Source of the DNA: an uncultured Pirellulales bacterium
GTDB taxonomy: Bacteria; Planctomycetota; Planctomycetia; Pirellulales; Lacipirellulaceae
Direction of reading: 5' to 3'
Length of the DNA: 11,130 nucleotides
Assembly (NCBI GenBank): GCA_947258835.1
Contig: CAMYJY010000038.1
Coordinates: 1 to 11,130 of the forward strand
How positions within the stretch are numbered: the stretch's first letter is position 1; every line of letters starts with the position of its first letter. The notes under the pieces were generated by a model. That model saw nothing but the letters and a program-made list of their open reading frames with translations, did no database searches and was not told the origin of the DNA. The position numbers were made by a program, and so were the translations under genes. Shown here in pieces: positions 5,645 to 11,130 of this stretch.

Positions 5645-7001
5645 CTCAGCCACCCCACCTCCTGCAGCCCCTCCAGAGAGCCACTCTTTTTTTGCTACAG
5701 ATGTGACGAGTCGTCAAAAATTGACGATCCGCAAAATTTTTCTCCTGGGCCTGTTGCTGCTTATCGGCGGCGGGGGCTTGTTGGTCGCCCCCTGGCGGGG
5801 GCTGGTGCATGCCGGTCATCAATCAGTCGGTCCGCTGCCCGTGAGCACCCTGGCCGTGGAGCCGGTAAAAACGTACCAGCGACTGCGCAGTTACACCGGT
5901 CTCCTGCGGGAACGCAGGCGTAGCCAACTGGGATTTCAACGTGCGGGCGAAGTCGTTGAGCTGCTGGTGGACGAAGGGGCTCGTGTTGCCGCGGGGCAGG
6001 TGTTGGCACGGCTGGACGACCGGCACATCCTGGCGGCTCAGGCTCAAGTTGCAGCCCAAGTGGCGGAAGCCGAGGCGGTGCTCGCGGAGCTGGTGGCAGG
6101 CCCTCGCTCGGAAACGATCGAAGCCAAGCAGGCCGAACTGCAAGCCCAGCAGGCCCAAGTTGCCGTGCTGGCCGGCCAGTTGGCCCGTCGCAAAAAACTC
6201 TTGTCATCCACTTCGGTGTCGCGCGAAGAATACGAAACGTTTTTGTTCGACTACCGCGCTGCCCAGGCCCGGGCCAAGGTCGTCGAGCGCCAATTGTCCG
6301 AGTTGCGAACTGGCACCCGCGTAGAAAAAATTAGCGCCCAACGGGCACGGTTGGCTAGTCTGCAAGCCGGCCTCGTGGATATTCAGCACGATGTGGCAGA
6401 TACCACGCTCACGGCGCCTTTTGCCGGACATGTGAGTCAGCGGATGGTTGATGAAGGGCAAGTGATCCGCGCGGGTTCCGCCGTCTTTGAAATTGTGGAT
6501 GACAGTCGCCTGGAGGCCTGGGTTGGCGTTCCCCCATCCGCGGCGCGTGCCCTTCAGCTTGGTGCGGAATGCCAGTTGACCGTAGACGGGCAGCCTTTTC
6601 ATGCGGAGCTGCTATCGCTAGGGCCTGACGTGGAGCGGGCCACACGGACGCGGAATGTCATCCTCGGTCTGCAAAAGCTCGCGGTCGGCCTGGTCCCTGG
6701 CCAGGTCGCCCGCTTGGCAATTAGCGAAACGGTTGTTGAAGCGGGCTACTGGGTGCCCACCACGGCACTCGCTCGCGGCTTGCAGGGGCTGTGGTCGGTG
6801 TACGTGGTGGAGGAACGAGAACAAGAGTCCGTGATTGCCCGCCGTCACGTGGAATTGCTGGATACGTTTGGTGATCATTCCTTCGTTCGCGGTACGTTAC
6901 AACCGGGCGACTTGGTCGTGGCGAGCGGTACGCACCGGGTGGTGGTGGGGCAGCAGGTCACGATTGTTGCTCAGGACCTGGGCTCCAAGGTGAAATCATG
7001 A
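5637..7001 (+). CDS. RND efflux periplasmic adaptor (membrane fusion protein, HlyD/AcrA type)
   Basis: Adaptors of this class bridge an inner-membrane RND pump and an outer-membrane channel. The 454-residue product has a Pro-rich cytoplasmic N-terminus, one membrane anchor (about 34-51, IFLLGLLLLIGGGG) and a first lipoyl half-motif (about 102-130, VVELLVDEGARVAAGQVLA). An Ala/Gln/Glu-rich coiled-coil hairpin (about 131-250) follows, then the second lipoyl half (about 254-288, TAPFAGHVSQRMVDEGQVI) and beta-barrel and membrane-proximal parts to the end. It is membrane-anchored, not a lipoprotein. ATG 5637 overlaps the regulator's stop by eight bases and has GAGG nine bases upstream, which suggests translational coupling. 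An in-frame GTG at 5703 is an alternative start that would keep the anchor. A copy of the operator lies in codons 25-31. The final TGA overlaps the next ATG (ATGA). Confidence 0.93.
   Translation: MHNSATPPPAAPPESHSFFATDVTSRQKLTIRKIFLLGLLLLIGGGGLLVAPWRGLVHAGHQSVGPLPVSTLAVEPVKTYQRLRSYTGLLRERRRSQLGFQRAGEVVELLVDEGARVAAGQVLARLDDRHILAAQAQVAAQVAEAEAVLAELVAGPRSETIEAKQAELQAQQAQVAVLAGQLARRKKLLSSTSVSREEYETFLFDYRAAQARAKVVERQLSELRTGTRVEKISAQRARLASLQAGLVDIQHDVADTTLTAPFAGHVSQRMVDEGQVIRAGSAVFEIVDDSRLEAWVGVPPSAARALQLGAECQLTVDGQPFHAELLSLGPDVERATRTRNVILGLQKLAVGLVPGQVARLAISETVVEAGYWVPTTALARGLQGLWSVYVVEEREQESVIARRHVELLDTFGDHSFVRGTLQPGDLVVASGTHRVVVGQQVTIVAQDLGSKVKS
5711..5727. promoter_or_regulatory. Putative intragenic TetR operator O2
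   Basis: TCGTCAAAAATTGACGA is a perfect 17-bp palindrome about a three-base AAA centre. It lies in codons 25-31 of the adaptor gene and differs from O1 (4896-4912) at one base. Two near-identical 17-mers 815 bp apart in one operon are unlikely by chance. It could be a roadblock or looping operator, or control an internal promoter; I found no good -10 here. Confidence 0.55.
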
Positions 7002-10000
7002 TGCTGGCCAGTCTGTTTTACGACAATCGTCGCTTGTTGGTGCTGGTGATCTGCCTGATTTTGGTGGCGGGCGGTTCCTCCTACGTGCTGCTGCCGCGCA
7101 TGGAAGATCCGGTGCTCACGCAGCGGGCCGCGATTATCAATACATACTATCCCGGTGCCAGCGCGGAGCGCGTGGAAGCCCTGGTGACGGAAAAGCTGGA
7201 GGACGAACTGCAGGAAATTGAAGAAATCAAAGACCTACGTTCCTCCAGTCGCAGTGGCATCTCGACAGTCACCATTGAATTGAAAGACAACGTTTACGCA
7301 GTCGATGAGGTGTGGTCGCGGGTGCGAGACAAGCTGGACGATGCCCGCCCCGAACTGCCGGCGGCAGTCAGCGATCCTGATTTTGAGATCCTGGAAGTGA
7401 CGGCCTATGCCGCCATCGTGGCGCTGGTTTGGGATCTGCCTGGTGAGACCAACTATGCCATTCTGCGTCGGCAGGCCAAAATCTTGGAAGACCAAGTGCG
7501 GGCCATCCCGGGCACCCGTGATGTCGACACCTATGGTGACCCGCAAGAAGAAATCACGGTGGAAATTCAGCAGGACGAACTGGCCATGTTGGCGCTCACC
7601 GTGGAGGAAGTCGCCCGGCAGATTCAGTCCAGCGATGCTAAGATTGCAGCCGGTTTGCTGCGCACCGAGCAGGGCAATTTGTTGTTGGAGGTCGACAGTG
7701 AACTGGCCACGTTGGAGCGTATTCGCCAAATACCGATCGCTGTGGCGGCGGGGCAATTCGTGGCCTTGGGGGATATTGCCCGGGTCGTGAAGGGAATTGT
7801 CCAGCCACAAACCAGCTTGGCCCTGGTGGATGGCCGGCCGTCCATTGCTTTGGGGGCGCTGGTGAAAGATTCTCAGCGGGTGGACCATTGGGCCGCTGAT
7901 TTTCAGCTTGTGGCAGACGAATTTCAACACCAGCTGTCCGCCGGCGTGCGGCTGAAAAAAGTTTTTGAACAAAATCAATACGTCGAAACGCGGCTGGCAA
8001 CGTTGCTGAAAAACCTTCTGCTGGGGGCCACCGCGGTAGTTGCTGTGGTCTGGTTGATGATGGGCTGGCGGAGTGCGGTTGTGGTTGGATCGGCCTTGCC
8101 GCTCGCCTCGTTGATGGTGCTGGCGGGGATGCGGTTGCTGGGGATTCCCATGCATCAGATGTCGATCACGGGCCTGATTATCGCCTTGGGTCTGCTCATC
8201 GATAACGCCATTGTGATGGTGGATGAGGTCCGTACACGGCTCCGCAGCGGCCTGGCTGCCAGTCAGGCGGTAGGGCACAGCGTGCGGCATCTGGCGGTGC
8301 CGCTGCTGGGTTCCACGATTACCACGGCCCTGTCCTTCGCGCCCATTGCCCTCATGCCTGGCCCAGCGGGGGAGTTTGTAGGCTCGATCGCCGTGAGCGT
8401 GATCTTGGCCGTCGTCAGTTCCCTCTTTTTGGCGCTGACGGTCACGCCCGCCGTGATGGCACTGGTCGGGCAGCAGAGCCCGGCCGCACCGGGAGGTCGC
8501 CTGTTGCAGCGAGCTACCGCTCGGGGAGGGTTGGCCCGCTCTCGTTGGTCGCTTCCTTTCGCGCACGTATTCCAGCTGTTCCCCGTGGGCAGCGCTAGGA
8601 GCATGGGCCAACGAAGCTGGTGGAACGATGGTGTCTCCAGTGCCTCCCTCACGGCCTGGTACCGGGGTCTGTTGGAGAGGGTGTTTCACCGTCCCGTGCT
8701 AGGTATCGGTGTGGGAATCGTGTTGCCGGTCGCTGGGTTTGTGGGGGCGTCCACCCTTACTGAGCAGTTTTTTCCGCCGGCGGATCGCAATCAGTTCCAG
8801 ATCCAATTGACCATGCCTGCTCAGGCTTCCCTGGGGAGCACGACCCGCATCGCCCAGGAGGCCAGGCAACGACTCCTAGCGCGGCCGGAAGTAATCGCCG
8901 TGGAGTGGTTTCTAGGCGAAAGTGCGCCCCCCTTTTATTACAACATGCTGGCCAATCGAGCCGGCACGCCCCAATACGCGCAAGCGCTGGTGCAGGTTGC
9001 TAGCGTTGACGGGGTGCGCGACTTGATTCGGCAGGTGCAAGGTGAGCTCAACGCCTGCTTCCCGGCGGGGCAGTTTTTGGTGCGTCAGTTAGAACAAGGC
9101 CCGCCCTTCGAGGCCCCTATCGAACTTCGCGTGTACGGCCCTGACCTGACCGTGTTGCGTGAGCTTGGCGAGCGGCTCCGCGGTGAGTTGGCCCAAACTC
9201 CCCACGTTGTGCACACTATGGCCAGTTTGGCCGAGGCCCTGCCCAAACTGGCCATTGAAGTTGACGAACAGCAGGCCCGTCTGGCCGGTTTGGACCACAC
9301 CGCCATTGCCCGGCAATTGGATGCAGCGCTGGAGGGCAGCACGGGGGGGTCTGTGCTCGAGGCCACCGAAGAACTGCCCGTGCGGGTCCGCGTGGGCAAT
9401 CCCCGCCGGGGCAAGCTCAGCGAAATTGCCGCGCTGGACCTGTTGCCTGCCGCACCGCTAGGTGGGCCGCGTGAGGTCGTGCCCGTGGCGTCGTTGGCTA
9501 CGGTGACGCTGCAGCCGGAGGTTTCCGTCATCCCGCATTTTAATACGCAGCGGATGAACGAAGTCCAGGCGTATATCACAGCCGGAGTTTTGCCAGCAGA
9601 GGTGTTGGGCGATTTTCAGACGCGGCTGGCCGCCAGTGATTTTCAGTTGCCCCCGGGCTATCACTACGAGTTTGGTGGCGAGGCCTCCAAGCGGAACGAT
9701 GCTATTGGCAACTTGCTCTCCAATGTGGGGGTGCTGGGCGTCTTGATGGTGGCCACGCTGGTGTTGAGTTTTGGCAGTTTTCGCATGGCGGCATTGATTG
9801 GCAGTGTGGCCGTGTTGTCGGTTGGCCTGAGCCTAGGGGCACTGGCCGTATTTGGTTATCCCTTTGGTTTTATGGGCATCGTGGGCACGATGGGCCTCAT
9901 TGGTGTGGCCATCAACGATACGATTGTAGTCTTGGCCGCCATTCGGGAGGACGCGTCCGCCCGTCTCGGCCACCCGGCCGCTGTCCGCGAGGTGGTGGTC

Positions 10001-10267
10001 CGCAGCACCCGGCACGTCCTCTCCACAACATTCACCACCATTGCCGGCTTTTTGCCGCTCCTGCTGGCCGGCGGCGGCTTTTGGCCACCCCTGGCCACCA
10101 CCATTGCCGGTGGCGTGAGTGGGGCCACAATTTTGGCCCTGTTTTTCGCTCCCGCCGGCTACGTACTGCTGATGTGCCGCGGCTGTCAGGAACAGACAGC
10201 AGTGCAACACGGTAGCGAACTCCAGCTGCCTGCGATTCCAGCAGTGGAGCCACTCGTGAGCGCGTAA
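6998..10267 (+). CDS. RND efflux permease (AcrB/HAE-like, inner-membrane proton-drug antiporter)
   Basis: RND permeases export substrates using the proton gradient. The 1089-residue product has the full twofold layout: TM1 (13-32), a large periplasmic domain, TM2-TM6 (about 336-491), TM7 (566-585), a second periplasmic domain, and TM8-TM12 (about 906-1060). TM4 reads GLLIDNAIVMVDE, so of the paired AcrB aspartates only the first (D402) is kept and the second is N403. TM10 reads GVAINDTIVV: the AcrB lysine is absent and D974 is nearby. This points to an RND subgroup with different proton-relay residues; the substrate cannot be told. ATG 6998 overlaps the adaptor stop (ATGA) and has AAGG seven bases upstream. 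Residues 505-519 come from a dispersed repeat, within an unusual linker (about 505-543) between TM6 and TM7. The frame is intact. No outer-membrane channel gene follows. Confidence 0.94.
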   Translation: MMLASLFYDNRRLLVLVICLILVAGGSSYVLLPRMEDPVLTQRAAIINTYYPGASAERVEALVTEKLEDELQEIEEIKDLRSSSRSGISTVTIELKDNVYAVDEVWSRVRDKLDDARPELPAAVSDPDFEILEVTAYAAIVALVWDLPGETNYAILRRQAKILEDQVRAIPGTRDVDTYGDPQEEITVEIQQDELAMLALTVEEVARQIQSSDAKIAAGLLRTEQGNLLLEVDSELATLERIRQIPIAVAAGQFVALGDIARVVKGIVQPQTSLALVDGRPSIALGALVKDSQRVDHWAADFQLVADEFQHQLSAGVRLKKVFEQNQYVETRLATLLKNLLLGATAVVAVVWLMMGWRSAVVVGSALPLASLMVLAGMRLLGIPMHQMSITGLIIALGLLIDNAIVMVDEVRTRLRSGLAASQAVGHSVRHLAVPLLGSTITTALSFAPIALMPGPAGEFVGSIAVSVILAVVSSLFLALTVTPAVMALVGQQSPAAPGGRLLQRATARGGLARSRWSLPFAHVFQLFPVGSARSMGQRSWWNDGVSSASLTAWYRGLLERVFHRPVLGIGVGIVLPVAGFVGASTLTEQFFPPADRNQFQIQLTMPAQASLGSTTRIAQEARQRLLARPEVIAVEWFLGESAPPFYYNMLANRAGTPQYAQALVQVASVDGVRDLIRQVQGELNACFPAGQFLVRQLEQGPPFEAPIELRVYGPDLTVLRELGERLRGELAQTPHVVHTMASLAEALPKLAIEVDEQQARLAGLDHTAIARQLDAALEGSTGGSVLEATEELPVRVRVGNPRRGKLSEIAALDLLPAAPLGGPREVVPVASLATVTLQPEVSVIPHFNTQRMNEVQAYITAGVLPAEVLGDFQTRLAASDFQLPPGYHYEFGGEASKRNDAIGNLLSNVGVLGVLMVATLVLSFGSFRMAALIGSVAVLSVGLSLGALAVFGYPFGFMGIVGTMGLIGVAINDTIVVLAAIREDASARLGHPAAVREVVVRSTRHVLSTTFTTIAGFLPLLLAGGGFWPPLATTIAGGVSGATILALFFAPAGYVLLMCRGCQEQTAVQHGSELQLPAIPAVEPLVSA
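8510..8553 (+). repeat. Dispersed ~44-bp palindromic repeat, copy B, inside the RND gene
   Basis: CGAGC-TACC-GCTCG hairpin, 9-base spacer, then TGGCCCGCTCTCGTTGGTCGCT: the same unit as at 2489-2533 and, inverted, 10783-10826. It is read in frame as RATARGGLARSRWSL (505-519) in the loop between TM6 and TM7. The reading frame is preserved and the loop is the part of an RND protein most tolerant of insertion. Confidence 0.75.
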
Positions 10268-10319
10268 TGCAGGTCGTGAGAGTTATCCAACCAGGTGTTC
10301 AAGACCCAATTGCAAGAAA

Positions 10320-10631
10320 TTACTCTTCGTCTTCTCCTACAGGTTCCTTCGAAGTCGATAGGAACCCACGTCCTTGCGCGAAGTAAATGTATACGGGCTT
10401 TTCATTGCGTAGGACATCCAGTACGTTCTCGAACATTGCGGACGGAAGGTGCATCTTGATTCGGCCATCGCTCTGCGAATCGTTCTCGAAAAACATGCCT
10501 GGGTCGTTGAATCTGAGGTATGCCACCGTCTGGTCATTGCCGTCGTAGAGTGCAATTTGTGCACGGTTCGTCTGGTATCCCGCCGGGCTACCATAGAACA
10601 GAACGTGATACTTCTTGATTTCCGTTGCCAT
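10320..10631 (-). CDS. Small uncharacterised soluble protein
   Basis: The product is 103 residues, starting MATEIKKYHVLFYGS and ending in an acidic tail, EPVGEDEE. I do not recognise the family. There is no signal peptide or membrane segment, so it is probably cytosolic. Alternating hydrophobic stretches (YHVLFYG, AQIALYD, VAYLRF, PVYIYFAQG) suggest a small beta-rich fold with a helix near AMFENVLDVLRN. I chose ATG 10631 over the longer frame opening at 10697 because a good Shine-Dalgarno, AGGAG, lies nine bases upstream and the extra 22 codons look non-coding. It converges on the RND gene with 52 bases between stops and no obvious terminator. Its base composition is closer to even GC than the efflux genes, so separate acquisition is possible. 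Confidence 0.72.
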   Translation of the reverse strand: MATEIKKYHVLFYGSPAGYQTNRAQIALYDGNDQTVAYLRFNDPGMFFENDSQSDGRIKMHLPSAMFENVLDVLRNEKPVYIYFAQGRGFLSTSKEPVGEDEE

Positions 10632-10782
10632 TGTCAGTGTCTCCTGCATGTGCATTAAGTTGCCTGCCGTAATCCCTGGCGCCAAGTAGTCCGGCAAGCG
10701 TAGAAGTTACTTGCGTTGAACCCTTTTCCTAGCGTTAGTCTCCTGATGGGGCGAAATTCGTCGTATTTGAGTCAAGTTTGGT

Positions 10783-10826
10783 AGCGACCAACGGGAGCGG
10801 GCCAATGACTTCTGAGCGGTAGCTCA
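10783..10826 (-). repeat. Dispersed ~44-bp palindromic repeat, copy C (inverted)
   Basis: Read on the minus strand: TGAGC-TACC-GCTCA hairpin, 9-base spacer, TGGCCCGCTCCCGTTGGTCGCT. Spacing is the same as in copies A and B. The hairpin's closing pair is T-A here and C-G in A and B, so both sides changed together. The open minus-strand frame continues past the unit toward 10696, so this copy may be part of a longer element. Confidence 0.75.
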
Positions 10827-10836
10827 CATTGGTTCG

Positions 10837-10873
10837 AGGCCCCCCGGTCTAGCCGGGGGCAGGCGCTTGCCTC
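10837..10873. repeat. Two adjacent hairpins beside repeat copy C
   Basis: CCCCCGG-TCTAG-CCGGGGG (about 10842-10860) is a perfect 7-bp stem, followed at once by AGGC-GCTT-GCCT (10861-10872). They lie next to repeat copy C and could be part of the same mobile palindromic element. No T-run follows, so a terminator is less likely. Confidence 0.5.
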
Positions 10874-10893
10874 GCTAGAATCAGTGTCCCCCA

Positions 10894-10940
10894 CCCGACC
10901 CGTAGCAAGCCGCTGGCGACCTCGTCCAAGACGGGTAGGG
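10894..10940. repeat. Short inverted repeat CCCGACCCGT / ACGGGTAGGG
   Basis: Arms at 10894-10903 and 10931-10940 are complementary at 9 of 10 positions around a 27-base loop. It lies in the spacer between the small minus-strand gene and the right edge. Apart from this, the hairpins and repeat copy C, I see nothing gene-like in 10632-11055. Confidence 0.4.
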
Positions 10941-11055
10941 AAGTCAACACTCCCCCCGTCCAACAATTCAATCTCCCGCAGTTCTGCTGGAATGCAATAC
11001 GCCCCCCGGTTGTATTTTTGGCTCATAAAGTACTCAAACTGAAAATGAGGCCTCC

Positions 11056-11130
11056 ATGAAGCCGGTAAAGCCCGATAAAATAGCCCCCGTTTCCGCACCG
11101 CGGCGGCTCACCGAGAAACCTGGTTGGGAG
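11056..11130 (+). CDS. Possible 5' end of a gene cut by the window edge
   Basis: ATG 11056 opens a frame that runs 25 codons to the last base without a stop, reading MKPVKPDKIAPVSAPRRLTE and on. GAGG lies five bases upstream, a workable ribosome binding site. The Lys/Pro-rich start looks like a cytosolic N-terminus, but too little is present to name a family. It could equally be a chance frame in a repeat-rich spacer. Confidence 0.35.
   Translation, partial: MKPVKPDKIAPVSAPRRLTEKPGWE

Noticed and set aside
7235..8689. 484-codon open frame antisense to the RND gene
   Set aside because: His/Gln/Arg-rich low-complexity translation, fully inside a well-supported RND gene on the other strand; a typical GC-rich shadow frame.
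10632..10697. 22-codon longer start for the small minus-strand gene
   Set aside because: The AGGAG site sits nine bases before the internal ATG at 10631, and the upstream residues do not resemble the rest of the protein.
10772..11098. 108-codon minus-strand frame at the right end
   Set aside because: It runs through repeat copy C and two hairpins; the last third is simply an alternative reading of the repeat, and there is no domain-like sequence.

Overview
The window looks like a chromosomal stretch from a GC-rich, repeat-laden bacterium. A planctomycete (Pirellulales-like) is my best guess. It rests on a divergent EF-G paralogue, long spacers packed with short dispersed palindromic repeats, and a mix of Shine-Dalgarno-led and apparently SD-less starts. 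This is inference; there is no rRNA or other taxonomic marker here.

Layout, left to right. Bases 1-361 hold no convincing gene, only a hairpin repeat and a short tandem repeat. Bases 362-2482 (+) encode an EF-G family translational GTPase with an altered domain IV. It converges on a DUF1254/DUF1214 exported protein (2686-4191, -). The 203-base gap between their stops holds a palindromic repeat copy and a 30-bp inverted repeat built from GAGATGT-like units. Bases 4192-4930 form a long divergent spacer filled with nested inverted repeats. Bases 4931-10267 (+) are a compact three-gene efflux operon: TetR regulator, periplasmic adaptor and RND permease, with start/stop overlaps at both junctions. 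A small uncharacterised gene lies on the minus strand (10320-10631), then a repeat-rich spacer, and possibly the first 25 codons of a gene running off the right edge (11056 onward).

The efflux operon is the functional core. Its regulator gene is preceded by a 17-bp palindromic site that is repeated, with one mismatch, inside the start of the adaptor gene. The upstream copy covers the -35 of the best promoter candidate, and that promoter places the transcript start at or next to the regulator's ATG. This suggests an autoregulated, leaderless operon with an additional intragenic operator. No outer-membrane channel gene is present, so the pump must borrow one from elsewhere.

The most unusual structural signal is a ~44-bp dispersed repeat with three copies: after the EF-G stop, inside the RND permease reading frame, and at the right end. 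Its terminal hairpin shows a compensatory base-pair change between copies. No phage, CRISPR, transposase, tRNA or rRNA was seen, and I found no clear evidence of a wholly new multi-gene system.
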